DNA from: Clostridia bacterium
GTDB taxonomy: Bacteria; Bacillota; Clostridia; Christensenellales; CAG-138
Length of the DNA stretch: 60,781 nucleotides
Assembly: GCA_017388175.1 (NCBI GenBank)
Contig: JAFOTD010000032.1
Span: 1 to 60,781, forward strand
Reading direction: 5' to 3'
A model generated the notes under the pieces. That model did no database searches, had not been told where the DNA came from, and worked only from the letters and a program-made list of their open reading frames with translations. Shown here piece by piece: positions 47,824-57,598 of this stretch (position 1 is the first letter of the stretch; each line of letters opens with the position of its first letter). The position numbers and the translations under genes are program-made.

Positions 47824-50800
47824 ATGCCGTCTTTCACCATCTTCCGCGGCGGCGCGCACACCGGAAAAAGCACCGCGCTGTATGACAGAATCCGCGAGCA
47901 CAAGGCTGCGGGCGAGCACGCGATCCTGCTCGTGCCGGAGCAGGCGACCTATGCCGCGGAGCAAAAGCTTTGCGAAAAGCTCGGCGGGCTTTTAGGTGTT
48001 GAGGTATACAGCTTCGAGCGCTTTTCGGAGAGGCTTCTCACGCGCTTCGGGCGCGTACGGCCGTTTCTTTCGGTGGAGGGGCGGTACATGGTTCTGCGCC
48101 GCGCGGCGTATAAACAGCGCGGCAAGCTCACCGTTTTTTCGCGCGTTTCGCAGACGAGCGGGTTTGCCGAGACGATGGACGAGTGGATCGGGCGGTTCAA
48201 GCAGAGCTGCATCACGCCGGACGATCTCGAACGCGCGCTCGGCGCGCTCGAAAAGGACTCGCTGCTGTATAAAAAGCTTTCCGACATCCTTCTGATTTAC
48301 CGCGAAAGCGAATCGTTTCTGGAATCGCGGTATCTGACCGCGCAGGATCTGCTTTCGGAGGCGCTTGCGATTTTGCCGCGGGCGGGACTTTCCGATACGC
48401 ACGTGTACGTCGACGATCTCGACCGCACGCGCGAGCAGGTCATGCGGCTGTTAAAGGGGATCATCGCTCACGCGAAGAGCGTCACGATGACGCTGCGCGC
48501 CGAAGCCGGCCCGGAGCTTGCCGCCCTGTTCGCGCCGGAGGAACAGCGCGCGGCGGCTTTGCTGCAGTTCTGCGCCGAGCGGAGCATTCCGTTTTCCGAG
48601 CGCACGTTCGACCGGCAGAGCGTTTCGGTCGATCCCGCGCTGAACCATCTCTGCCGCGGACTCTTTGCGCCGGAGCCGAAGCCGTTTGAAACCGAAACCG
48701 CAGCGGTCACGGTGACCGGCTGTGCGACGCAGGCGCTTGAGGCGGACGTGACGGCGGACCGCATTTTAAAGCTCGTGCGAGAGGACGATTCGATCCGCTA
48801 TTCCGATATCGCAATCGTTGTTTCCTCGCTCGAAACGTACGCGCCGCTTTTAAAACGCGCGTTCCGGCTGCGCGATATTCCGCTGTTCTTCGACGCGTCG
48901 CACCCGATCCTCGGGCACGCGGCGGCCGATTTCGTGCTGTCCTCGGTGCGCGCCGCCGTCGATTCGCTGAACGTCAACGACCTTTTACACGTTTTGAAAA
49001 GCGGCTATGCGGGCGTCGGCACGGATGAAACCGAAATCTTTGAAAACTACCTTCTGCGCTACGGGCTGTTCGGCTCGTCCCTAAAGGACCCGCTGACCGT
49101 CGGCGAGATTCCGGATGCCGCCGAGCGCGTGCGCGCCGCGATCGTGCCGAAGCTTCTGGGGCTCAGGGATGCGCTGCAAAGGAAGACCGCGGGCGAAAAG
49201 GTGCGCGGCGTTTACGCGTACCTCAAGGAAACGCAGCTGCGGGCGCAGCTCGAATCGCAGGCGGACGCGCTACAGAAGGAAGGCGAGGCGCAGGACGCGC
49301 AGACCTACGCGCAGATGTGGAACACGCTGATGACGATGTTTTCGCAGATCGACGCGATCATGGGCGACGTTTCTATGGGGCAGAAGGAATTCTGCGCGCT
49401 TTTAGAGGAGGGACTTTCGGGCTATCAGATCGGAACCGTCCCGGGGAAAAAGGATCAGGTCGTGCTCGGCGATCTCGTGCGCACACGCTTAAACCGCAGC
49501 AAGGTGCTGTTCCTTCTGGGCTGCACGGAGGGGCTGTTCCCGCCGTCGCGCAGCGACGACGCGCTTTTAAACGACGCGGAGCTCAAATGCATGGAGCAGA
49601 CCGGGCTTACAGTCTGGGGCAATACGGCGCTGCTGTCCGCCGCCGACCGCCTGCAGCTCTATACGCTCCTCTCGAAAGCCACCCGCCGCATCTGCTTCTC
49701 CTATCCGTGCGCGGGCGCGTCGGGCGATCTCGTCGCGTCGCCGCTCATGCGAACGGTGGAAGCGCTGTTCCCGAAAAACGCGAAGCGGATGATTCTGCCA
49801 GATTCCGACGCGCTTCCCGCAAACGCGGCGGTCGGGTTTATCACGCTGTCGGAGCTCTTGCGCGCGTACCGCACCGAAGGGTACGTCGGAAAACGGCTCC
49901 CGCCGCTTCTGGACTATTACCGGTCCGATCCCGCCTACCGGGAAGCGACGGACGCGCTTTTGGACGCGCGCGCGGGCACGCGGGCGGAAACGCAGCTTTC
50001 AAAAGCGCTTGCAAAAGAATTATACGGCGAAGCGCCGACGGTCAGCGCGAGCAGGCTTGAGCAGTTTGCGCGCTGCCCGTTTGCGCAGTATTTGAAATAC
50101 GGTCTTCGCGCCGAGGAGCGCAAGGAGGCGGCAGAGCGCGCGGACAACGTCGGCACGTTCCTGCACGACGCGCTCGACCTGTTCGTGAAGACGGCAAAGG
50201 CTGACGGCAGAGACCTCCGAACGATGACGAACGCGGATGCGGATGCGATCTTAAACCGCATCCTGCCGCCTCTGATCGCGCAGCACAACGACGGCATTTT
50301 TGAGCGGAACGAGCGCCAGCGCGAAGCGCTGATCGTACGCATCCGCATGATCCGCTGGTGCGCGTATTCGGTGCTGCGCCAGATCCGAGAGGGCAAATTC
50401 ACGATTGCGGCGACCGAGGCAAGCTTCGGCATGGGCGAGGGATTGCTGCCCGTTTCGCTCGTGCTTTCCGACGGTACGCGCATCGGCGTGTACGGCAAGA
50501 TCGACCGCATCGACCGCACCGAAGACGGAACGATGTTCCGCATCGTGGACTACAAGACCGGCCGCGCGCACAAGTTTGATCCGACCAAGTTCAGAAGCGG
50601 CGAAACGATCCAGCTCCCGCTGTACCTTGAAGCGGCGAAGCAGCTCGGCGGAGAAGCGGTGGGCATGTATTACATGCCGCTGACGGCGGACGCGCCGGAG
50701 AGCGCGGACGAAACGCCGATGAACCCGCTGTCGGGCGTGACGGCGGACGACGAGGCGGCGATCGCGGCAAGCGATATGCTGCTCGAAAAGAAATCGGCGC

Positions 50801-51081
50801 TGATCGGTAAGCTAACGGTCAAAAAGGACGGCGGGTACGCGGGCGATCTTGCGACCCGCGCACAGCTCGAAGCGCTGAAAGAGCAGGCGATACGGACTGC
50901 GGCGAATGCCGCGGAGCGCATCCTGAACGGAGAAGCGGACGTCTATCCGACCGCGACCGCGTGCACGTGGTGTCCGTACGGCGCGGTGTGCCGGTTCGAC
51001 CGGCAGCTCGGCTGCAAATACCGCGCCGTGCAGAAGACGGAGCTGAGCGATCTCCTGCAGGAAGGAGGCGGCGACAAATGA
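47824..51081 (+). CDS. addB: ATP-dependent helicase/deoxyribonuclease subunit B
   Basis: A 1085-residue AddB subunit of the end-resection enzyme AddAB. N-terminal Walker A GGAHTGKST; inactive-helicase body; C-terminal nuclease domain with GKIDRIDR and RIVDYKTG. The iron-sulfur cysteines are in place: FARCPFAQYL and the terminal CTWCPYGAVC with a further Cys in LGCKYR. Slightly shorter than the B. subtilis protein (1166). Starts after GGGAGGG; stop overlaps addA as ATGA. Confidence 0.95.
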   Translation: MPSFTIFRGGAHTGKSTALYDRIREHKAAGEHAILLVPEQATYAAEQKLCEKLGGLLGVEVYSFERFSERLLTRFGRVRPFLSVEGRYMVLRRAAYKQRGKLTVFSRVSQTSGFAETMDEWIGRFKQSCITPDDLERALGALEKDSLLYKKLSDILLIYRESESFLESRYLTAQDLLSEALAILPRAGLSDTHVYVDDLDRTREQVMRLLKGIIAHAKSVTMTLRAEAGPELAALFAPEEQRAAALLQFCAERSIPFSERTFDRQSVSVDPALNHLCRGLFAPEPKPFETETAAVTVTGCATQALEADVTADRILKLVREDDSIRYSDIAIVVSSLETYAPLLKRAFRLRDIPLFFDASHPILGHAAADFVLSSVRAAVDSLNVNDLLHVLKSGYAGVGTDETEIFENYLLRYGLFGSSLKDPLTVGEIPDAAERVRAAIVPKLLGLRDALQRKTAGEKVRGVYAYLKETQLRAQLESQADALQKEGEAQDAQTYAQMWNTLMTMFSQIDAIMGDVSMGQKEFCALLEEGLSGYQIGTVPGKKDQVVLGDLVRTRLNRSKVLFLLGCTEGLFPPSRSDDALLNDAELKCMEQTGLTVWGNTALLSAADRLQLYTLLSKATRRICFSYPCAGASGDLVASPLMRTVEALFPKNAKRMILPDSDALPANAAVGFITLSELLRAYRTEGYVGKRLPPLLDYYRSDPAYREATDALLDARAGTRAETQLSKALAKELYGEAPTVSASRLEQFARCPFAQYLKYGLRAEERKEAAERADNVGTFLHDALDLFVKTAKADGRDLRTMTNADADAILNRILPPLIAQHNDGIFERNERQREALIVRIRMIRWCAYSVLRQIREGKFTIAATEASFGMGEGLLPVSLVLSDGTRIGVYGKIDRIDRTEDGTMFRIVDYKTGRAHKFDPTKFRSGETIQLPLYLEAAKQLGGEAVGMYYMPLTADAPESADETPMNPLSGVTADDEAAIAASDMLLEKKSALIGKLTVKKDGGYAGDLATRAQLEALKEQAIRTAANAAERILNGEADVYPTATACTWCPYGAVCRFDRQLGCKYRAVQKTELSDLLQEGGGDK

Positions 51082-54000
51082 GCTTTACCCCCGAACAGCA
51101 GCAGGCAATCGAGCTCGGCGGCAACCTGATCGTGTCGGCGGCGGCTGGCGCGGGCAAAACGACCGTGCTTACCGAGCGCGTATTCCGGCTCGTGACGGAG
51201 GGCATGCCGATCGAACGCATGCTGATCCTTACCTTTACGCGCGCGGCGGCTGGTGAGATGAAAGCCCGCATCAGCAAGCGCCTTTCGGAAGCCGCGGCAA
51301 AGGAGACGGGCGGCAAGGCGGCGCGCTACCGCGAACAGGCGGCGGCGGTCGCCAACGCGAGTATTTCCACGATCGACGCGTTCTGCGCAAAGATCGTGTT
51401 CCGACACTTCTTCCGCGTAGGGCTTACGCCGTCGAGCCGGACGCTTGACGAGACCGAAACGGCCGTACTGCGGGCCGAAACGCGCGATCACGTGCTCGAT
51501 ACGCTCGCGCGCGAGGATAAGGAGGCATACCGGACGCTGATCGTGGCGTTCGGCAGCGAGCCGGCGCTCCTCGAAGCGATGGAGAGCGCGGAACGGTTTT
51601 TGTCCGCGCAGCCGGATCCGGACGGATGGCTCAGTGAAAACGAGGCGGCGGTTTCCGATCCGGAGGCGATGAACCGGCAGCTCGTGTATGCGCTCGCGTA
51701 CGATAAAACGCAGCTTGCGCGGCATATCGACGAGCTTGCGGCGGAGGCGGACCGGCTCCCGCCGGCATGCGAAAAGGTGCTCTCAGTCGTGCACGAGCTT
51801 TTGAGCCACGCGCGCGGCGCGCTGCTGCACGAAGAGCGCGAAGCGTACGCGGAGGCGCTTCGGTCGATCGGGGAATCGCGCGATTCGGCACGGTTCCCGA
51901 AGGATTTTCCCGACAGCGAAAAGGCGGGCGTGCAGGACGCGAAGGCGGCGCTGAAGAAGCTCGCCCGCGAGCAGGCGGCGCGAAACGCCGTGCCGTTTGA
52001 CACGCTCTTTCAAACCGAGCAGAAGGCCGCGCCGATCCTCTTTGCGTTCTATGCGCTGATGCGTCGGTACCTTGCGGCGTTCGCCGAGGCGAAGCGCGCC
52101 AGAAACGCGCTCGATTTTACCGATCTCGAGCACATGACGATCGAGATTTTAAAGGATGACGAGATCGCAAGGGAGTATCGGGAACGGTATCTTGCGATCA
52201 TCGTCGACGAGTATCAGGACAGTAACCGCGTGCAGGAAACGATCCTGAACCGCATCGCGCGGCCCGATTCGCTGTTTTTCGTCGGCGACGTGAAGCAGTC
52301 GATCTATCGCTTCCGCATGGCGGAGCCCGCGCTGTTCCTTGAAAAATGCCGCGATTTTCACGGCAGCGCCGGTACGCGCGTCGATCTCGGGCACAACTTC
52401 CGCTCCGGCAAAGCGGTCATCGACACGGTAAACGCGACGTTCGAAACGATCATGCAAAAGCCGGTCGCCGGCATCGAATACGACGCGCGCGCAAGGCTCA
52501 GGCAGGGACCGCGGGACGGCGCGCCGCTTCCGGAGGGAAAGGCGGAGCTGCATCTTTTTGCGCGCGAGAACGATCCGGAGGAAGAGGAATCCCTGGAGGA
52601 CGCGGAGGCCGAAGCAAGGTTTGCGGCAAAGACGATCCTCGAACGCATGGAGCAGCCGGTTTACGACGACAGAAACGGTCTTCGCGCCTGCCGGTACGAC
52701 GATTTTGCGGTGCTTCTGCGCGATAAAAAGCATGCGCGCGTGTGGGCGCAGACGCTGTCCGCGGCGGGCATTCCGTGCTATGCGCAGGCGTCGGGCGGGT
52801 ATTTCGATACGATCGAGGTCAAGCTGCTGATGAGCCTGCTCGCCGTGCTCGACAACCGCAGACAGGACATTCCGCTCCTTGCCGTGCTGCGCTCGCCGCT
52901 GTTCGGCTTTACCGACGGGGAGCTTTCCCGCATCCGCATCACGGATAAAAAAGGCGCGTTTTTAGACTGCCTGCTTGCCCGAAGAGAAACCGATCCGAAG
53001 GTGAAAGCGTTCTTCGATGCGATCGAGCGCTACGCGGCGCTGTCGCGGCGGATCCCGCTCAGCGACCTGATCGGGCTGATCCTGGACGAAACGCATTATC
53101 GCGAAATGATCGGCGTGCTTACGGGCGGCGATCAAAGGCTATCGAACCTCGACGCGCTGATCCGCGCGGCGGCCGATTGCGACGCCGCGGGCATTTCCGG
53201 CGTGCACGGGTTTTTGCGGTTCATGGAAAACGTCAAAGCGACCGACAAGCTCGGCGCGGCGGCGACCGTGACGGCGAACGTCGTGCGCATCATGAGCGTG
53301 CACGCGTCGAAGGGACTTGAATTCCCGTTCGTGTTCTACGGCGGGCTCGGCGGCCAGTATAACCGCCGGGACGAGATGAAAGCGCTGATTGCGGACGCGG
53401 CGCTCGGCACGGGGCTGCGCTATTTCGACGAGTTCGGCGTGAAGCACGAAACGATCGCGCACAGCAACGTCGTCCACACCGTTTCCGACGCGTCGTGGGC
53501 GGAGGAGCTGCGCGTGTTGTACGTGGGCATGACCCGCGCAAAGCAGGAGTTGTATCTTTTAGGCTCGCTGTCCAATCCGGAAAAGCGCATTGCGGAGCTG
53601 AAGACGCCCACGCTGCTGTCGATCCGCAAATGCAATTCCTCGCTGAAGCTTCTCATGCTGGCGCAAAACGGGCGCATGCCCTTTATCCGCCATCAGAAGA
53701 ACGAGTTTACCGACGCCGCCGCGCGTGTAAAGACGGCGGCGATCCCCGCGCCGACCGCAGAGGAGCGGGAAGAGCTGAAAAAACAGTTCGGCTGGACGTA
53801 TCCGCATGAGACGGCGGATACGCTGCCGGACAAGACCTCGGTTACGGGGCTTTACAGCGACGATGCGCCGGCTTTTTCCGAGCCCGCGTTCGAGACAGGA
53901 TACGACGTCCTTTCCGAGGGCAGCGCGGTGCACAGGGCGCTGGAACGCATGCCGCTCGATGAGGCAAAGCGTGCAGCGTATCTTTCGGAGCTGCCCGGCG

Positions 54001-54374
54001 TGAGCGCGTTTCACGCGGAAGCGATCCGGCATTTTGCCGCTTCGCCGCTGTTTTTGCGCATGACAAAGGCGGAACGCGTCGAGCGCGAGTGGAACTTCCT
54101 CTGCCCGACGCCCGCAAGCGAGCTGCTTCCGGAAACCGATTCCGACGAGCCGATCCTTTTACAGGGCGTGATCGACGCATGCTTTTTGGAGGACGGGGCG
54201 TGGGTGCTGCTCGATTATAAGACCGACCGGGTCGAGGGCGATCCGAACGAGTACGCAAAGAAGCATACGCGGCAGGTCGCGCTGTACGCAAACGCGCTTT
54301 CGAAGCTTTCCGGGCTTCCGGTAAAGGAGCGCTATATCGTGCTGCTCGGCGCAAAGACGGAGGTGGAGGTATGA
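51078..54374 (+). CDS. addA: ATP-dependent helicase/nuclease subunit A
   Basis: A 1098-residue UvrD-type helicase-nuclease. Walker A SAAAGAGKTTVL near residue 21, Walker B VDEYQDSNRVQ, helicase motif VMSVHASKGLEFP-like (IMSVHASKGLEFPFVF), VLYVGMTRAKQEL, and the C-terminal nuclease motif LLDYKTDRVEGDP. With AddB it processes double-strand ends up to Chi for RecA. Start at 51078 has GAAGGAGG upstream inside addB; the longer frame from 50961 is a read-back into addB. Shorter than B. subtilis AddA (1232). Stop overlaps the next start. Confidence 0.95.
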   Translation: MSFTPEQQQAIELGGNLIVSAAAGAGKTTVLTERVFRLVTEGMPIERMLILTFTRAAAGEMKARISKRLSEAAAKETGGKAARYREQAAAVANASISTIDAFCAKIVFRHFFRVGLTPSSRTLDETETAVLRAETRDHVLDTLAREDKEAYRTLIVAFGSEPALLEAMESAERFLSAQPDPDGWLSENEAAVSDPEAMNRQLVYALAYDKTQLARHIDELAAEADRLPPACEKVLSVVHELLSHARGALLHEEREAYAEALRSIGESRDSARFPKDFPDSEKAGVQDAKAALKKLAREQAARNAVPFDTLFQTEQKAAPILFAFYALMRRYLAAFAEAKRARNALDFTDLEHMTIEILKDDEIAREYRERYLAIIVDEYQDSNRVQETILNRIARPDSLFFVGDVKQSIYRFRMAEPALFLEKCRDFHGSAGTRVDLGHNFRSGKAVIDTVNATFETIMQKPVAGIEYDARARLRQGPRDGAPLPEGKAELHLFARENDPEEEESLEDAEAEARFAAKTILERMEQPVYDDRNGLRACRYDDFAVLLRDKKHARVWAQTLSAAGIPCYAQASGGYFDTIEVKLLMSLLAVLDNRRQDIPLLAVLRSPLFGFTDGELSRIRITDKKGAFLDCLLARRETDPKVKAFFDAIERYAALSRRIPLSDLIGLILDETHYREMIGVLTGGDQRLSNLDALIRAAADCDAAGISGVHGFLRFMENVKATDKLGAAATVTANVVRIMSVHASKGLEFPFVFYGGLGGQYNRRDEMKALIADAALGTGLRYFDEFGVKHETIAHSNVVHTVSDASWAEELRVLYVGMTRAKQELYLLGSLSNPEKRIAELKTPTLLSIRKCNSSLKLLMLAQNGRMPFIRHQKNEFTDAAARVKTAAIPAPTAEEREELKKQFGWTYPHETADTLPDKTSVTGLYSDDAPAFSEPAFETGYDVLSEGSAVHRALERMPLDEAKRAAYLSELPGVSAFHAEAIRHFAASPLFLRMTKAERVEREWNFLCPTPASELLPETDSDEPILLQGVIDACFLEDGAWVLLDYKTDRVEGDPNEYAKKHTRQVALYANALSKLSGLPVKERYIVLLGAKTEVEV

Positions 54375-55648
54375 AAAGAACCTATCCGGAAGCGTTTTTA
54401 AAACGCATGGAAACGCAGCTTGGGCGCGATTATCCCGCGTTTACTGCCGCGCTGAACGAGCCGCCGAAAAAGGCGCTTCATATCAACGCGGTCAAGACCG
54501 ACCGGGCGGAGCTTTCCCGGCTTCTGGATCTTCCGCTGCCCGTCCTTACAGAAAACCCGGACGGCGCGCCCGTGCCTTTCGATTTCAATCCGAACGCGAC
54601 GCCGCTTCACGCCGCGGGGCTTTTTTATATGCAGGAAGCGACCGCGCAGGCGCCGGTTGCCGCGCTCGATCTTCCGGAAGCGCCGGTCGTGCTCGACCTT
54701 TGCGCCGCGCCGGGCGGCAAGAGCGCGCAGCTTGCGGGCAAAGCGCAGGGCGGCGTGCTGTTCAGCAACGAGATCGTGCCCTCGCGCGCGGACGTGCTCG
54801 CGGGCAATTTAGAGCGCATGGGCGTGACCAACGCGATCATTACAAACGCCGAGCCGCGTCCGCTCTGCGAAAAGCTAAAGGACCGCTGCGACGCGGTCGT
54901 CGTCGACGCGCCGTGCGCGGGCGAGGCGATGTTCCGTAAGGACGAACAGGCGGTGCGGGATTGGTCTTTGGAGCACGTTGAGACCTGCGCTGTGCGGCAG
55001 CGCGCGATCCTTTCCGACGCGGCGAACGCCGTGAAGCCCGGCGGATCGCTCCTGTACGCGACGTGCTCGTTTTCCCCGCAGGAGAACGAGGAGACCGTGC
55101 AATGGTTTCTCGCGCAGCGCGCGGATTTTTCGCTCGTGAAGATGCAGAGGCTATACCCGCATACGAGCGCGGGGGAGGGGCAGTTTTACGCGCTTTTCGC
55201 GCGCGAAGGCGTTCGCGTTCCGTCGGTTTTCTCGGTCGGAAAGAGCGACCGCTGTCCGGCGTTCGAATCGTTTTCGGAGCAGGTGCGATTGCCGAAAGGA
55301 CAGCTTCGGGTGCTCAAAGACGGACGCGCCGTTCTGCTGCCGCCGATGCCGTTCCCGTTTGACGGTGTAAAAATCGTGCGGGCGGGGCTGCTGCTCGGCG
55401 AGGTGAAGGGAAGCCGGTTCGAGCCGGCGCACGCGCTTGCCGTTGCCGGGAGGACTACGCCGTTTGTTCGCACCGCCGCACTCTCATTTGACGAGGCGAT
55501 GCGCTATCTCAGGGGCGAGGCGATCCCGCGCGACGCGGAAAAGGGCTACGGCGCGGTTACGTATGAAGGACATGCGATAGGACTTTATAAGGCTTCCGAA
55601 GGCATGCTGAAAAACCACTATCCGAAGGGGCTGCGTCTGCTGAAATAA
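54371..55648 (+). CDS. RsmF/NOL1-NOP2-Sun type rRNA m5C methyltransferase
   Basis: A 425-residue RNA cytosine-5 methyltransferase. SAM motif LDLCAAPGGKSAQLAG, motif IV VVDAPCAGEAMFRKD with a Cys, and motif VI catalytic Cys in YATCSFSPQENE. The C-terminal part (about 290-425) matches the RsmF-type PUA-like extension, so a 16S or 23S rRNA target is likely. ATGA overlap with addA. Its linkage to addAB is probably operonic only. Confidence 0.9.
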   Translation: MKRTYPEAFLKRMETQLGRDYPAFTAALNEPPKKALHINAVKTDRAELSRLLDLPLPVLTENPDGAPVPFDFNPNATPLHAAGLFYMQEATAQAPVAALDLPEAPVVLDLCAAPGGKSAQLAGKAQGGVLFSNEIVPSRADVLAGNLERMGVTNAIITNAEPRPLCEKLKDRCDAVVVDAPCAGEAMFRKDEQAVRDWSLEHVETCAVRQRAILSDAANAVKPGGSLLYATCSFSPQENEETVQWFLAQRADFSLVKMQRLYPHTSAGEGQFYALFAREGVRVPSVFSVGKSDRCPAFESFSEQVRLPKGQLRVLKDGRAVLLPPMPFPFDGVKIVRAGLLLGEVKGSRFEPAHALAVAGRTTPFVRTAALSFDEAMRYLRGEAIPRDAEKGYGAVTYEGHAIGLYKASEGMLKNHYPKGLRLLK

Positions 55649-55654
55649 AGGCGC

Positions 55655-55673
55655 GGACGGGCAATGCCTGTCC
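55655..55673. repeat. GGACGGGCA palindrome (one mismatch)
   Basis: GGACGGGCAATGCCTGTCC, same family as 31701-31719 and 36559-36581, here in the 53 bp between two plus-strand genes. Confidence 0.5.
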
Positions 55674-55701
55674 CTACAGGCGAACGATTGAGGAGGGCAG
55701 T

Positions 55702-56976
55702 ATGGATCAGACCGGGTTCAAACGCTTCGACATGAATAAACCGCCGTACCGCACAGCGTGGTACCTGCGTCCGCTGACGTGGCTTTTGAGCGCGCCGGAC
55801 GTGAAAAAACACGGCGCGATCATCAAAAAGACCGGCACGGAGGGGCTGAAGCCGCCGTATCTTCTGCTGTGCAATCACAACGCGTTTTTAGACTTCAAGG
55901 TTGCGACGAAGGCGATCTATCCCGACCGCGCAAACTACGTCGTGGCGATCGACGGGTTCATCGGGCGCGAGTGGCTGCTGCGGAAGGTCGGCTGCATCTG
56001 CAAGCACAAGTTTACGAACGACGTCACGCTGATCCGTCAATTAAAGCGCGTCGTCCTTCACGGCGACGTCAACGTGATCTATCCGGAGGCCCGCTATTCA
56101 CTGTGCGGCACGACCGCGGTGCTGCCCGCGTCGCTCGGAAAGCTCTGTAAGCTCCTCGGCGTACCGGTCGTGACGCTGATCTGTCACGGGCATCATATCA
56201 ATTCGCCGTTCTGGAATCTGCATGATCGAGGCGTAAAGCCGATCGAGGCGGAGATGACCGTGCAGTACACAGCAGAACAGCTGAAGACCGCAACGCCGGA
56301 CGAGATCAATGAGAAGCTCGTGAAAGCGTTTCAATACGACGATTACGCGTGGCAGAAGGAGCGGGGCGTTCGCGTGACGTACGAAAAGCGGGCGGAAGGC
56401 CTTCATAAAGTGCTGTATCAATGCCCCGCGTGCAGAACGGAGTACAGGATGGCGAGCGAGGGGACGCATCTTTTCTGCAAAGCCTGTAAAAAGCGCTGGT
56501 TTTATAACGAGGACGGAACTTTAAAAGCCGAGACGGGCGAAACGGAGTTTTCGCATATCCCGGACTGGTACGAATGGGAACGGGAAAACGTGCGAAAAGA
56601 GGTCGAAGCGGGCACGTACTCGAGCGGCGATCTGCCCGTAACGGTTCGTTCGCTGCCGAACGCGAAACGGTTTATCCTGCTCGGCGAGGGCACGATGCGC
56701 CACGATATGCAGGGCTTTCACGTGTCCGGCACCGATCCGGACGGCGACCCGTTCGCCATGGAAAAAAGCGTGCCGTCGCTGTATTCCTGCCACATCGAGT
56801 ACGAATATCTCGGCAAATTCGGCGACTGCGTCGACCTTAACACGCTCGAGGATACCTGGTATATCTATCCGCACGACTGCGACTTTTCCGTCACCAAAAT
56901 GGCGCTCGCGACCGAGGAGCTGTATTTCTTCGACCGCCGCAAGAACGGTCTTCCGGTCAAGCCGGGGCTGGCGTAA
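55702..56976 (+). CDS. PlsC-like acyltransferase with zinc ribbon and C-terminal beta domain
   Basis: A 424-residue protein. Residues about 45-180 form a 1-acyl-glycerol-3-phosphate acyltransferase domain: NHNAFLDF gives the H-x4-D catalytic pair (His59, Asp64) and VIYPEARYS is the substrate motif. A zinc ribbon follows (Cys241, Cys244, Cys259, Cys262). The last ~130 residues are a beta-rich domain of unknown type. No membrane helix is clear. It probably acylates a glycerolipid, but the substrate is open. RBS GAGGAGG. Ordinary PlsC proteins are about 200-250 residues. Confidence 0.75.
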   Translation: MDQTGFKRFDMNKPPYRTAWYLRPLTWLLSAPDVKKHGAIIKKTGTEGLKPPYLLLCNHNAFLDFKVATKAIYPDRANYVVAIDGFIGREWLLRKVGCICKHKFTNDVTLIRQLKRVVLHGDVNVIYPEARYSLCGTTAVLPASLGKLCKLLGVPVVTLICHGHHINSPFWNLHDRGVKPIEAEMTVQYTAEQLKTATPDEINEKLVKAFQYDDYAWQKERGVRVTYEKRAEGLHKVLYQCPACRTEYRMASEGTHLFCKACKKRWFYNEDGTLKAETGETEFSHIPDWYEWERENVRKEVEAGTYSSGDLPVTVRSLPNAKRFILLGEGTMRHDMQGFHVSGTDPDGDPFAMEKSVPSLYSCHIEYEYLGKFGDCVDLNTLEDTWYIYPHDCDFSVTKMALATEELYFFDRRKNGLPVKPGLA

Positions 56977-56989
56977 TGAGGCGCGCGAA

Positions 56990-57130
56990 ATGCGGTTGAA
57001 CTCTGCGCCGTTTCGGATGATCCAAAGCGGTGAAGAAACTCCGGGATCGCGGTGATGAGATGTGTTATCGCCGACCGAAAACAAAAGCCCGCTGCTTGAG
57101 CAGGCTGTTGGAAAGGGAGGCGGAATTCGG
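56990..57130. repeat. eroded repeat fragments
   Basis: The stretch contains AAAGCGGTGAAG (as in 20531-20562) and GAAAGGGAGGCGGA (as in 20464-20517). No convincing gene. With the decayed lipoprotein it accounts for most of the 620 bp between the acyltransferase and the sigma operon; the rest (57385-57540) shows nothing I can name. Confidence 0.4.
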
Positions 57131-57204
57131 GTTTTCACGACGGAGCAATACGAAGGCATGCGGCCGAGTGAAAACGCGGATCGTCTTCGGCGAAATAATG
57201 AAAA

Positions 57205-57267
57205 GAAAAGGCAGATTCAGCCTTTTCTTCCGATACACGCTGACCGCGCTCTCCGGCGCGGTCAGCG
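57205..57267 (-). repeat. two consecutive hairpins
   Basis: CGCTGACCGCGC / GCGCGGTCAGCG (57238-57267, perfect 12 bp arms) and GAAAAGGC / GCCTTTTC (57205-57227), the second followed on the minus strand by TTTTCATTATTTC. The second looks like the terminator of the decayed lipoprotein gene. Confidence 0.55.
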
Positions 57268-57381
57268 CATCCTGTACCGCTTCCTCCGCGGTCGGCTCGT
57301 CAGGGATGCTTTTCGCCGGACGCGAGCAGGCGCACAGCACAAGCAGCGCCGCATGCAGAATACTGCGGAAACCCGTTTCAT
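57230..57381 (-). pseudogene. decayed small lipoprotein gene
   Basis: GGAG is followed 8 bases later by ATG 57381, which reads MKRVSAVF; after one frame change the sequence continues ILHAALLVLCACSRPAKS, a normal lipoprotein signal and lipobox, and then IPDEPTAEEAVQDAL. In neither frame is a full protein encoded. The 5' end (GGAGAA..ATGAACATGAAACG) is close to that of the FMN-binding lipoprotein (GGAGAATGAACGTGAAACG), which suggests a related origin for the start region. Confidence 0.4.
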
Positions 57382-57541
57382 GTTCATTTCTCCACGTTCT
57401 TTCGTTTGGGAATATTATTCAAAATAGTCCGAAACCGGTTCAAATGTCAGGATCTCACAAACGGTCATTCCCTGCTCCTTTTCTGTATCCTATGCCCGAA
57501 CACGGTTAGTTTGTGCCGCGAACCGCACAGATAATACGCGC

Positions 57542-57576
57542 AAAAAAGAACGACCTTCGAAAGGAAGATCGTTCTT
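57542..57576 (-). terminator. terminator of the ECF sigma operon
   Basis: AAGAACGATCTTC / GAAGGTCGTTCTT on the minus strand with a CTTTC-type loop, then TTTTGCGC; 22 bp past the stop. Confidence 0.8.
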
Positions 57577-57598
57577 CGGGTTTTCTCGTTTGCGCAGA

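Noticed and set aside
57062-57427. 121-residue plus-strand frame in the long gap
   Set aside because: No ribosome site, composition unlike neighbours, and it spans two strong hairpins and repeat fragments.
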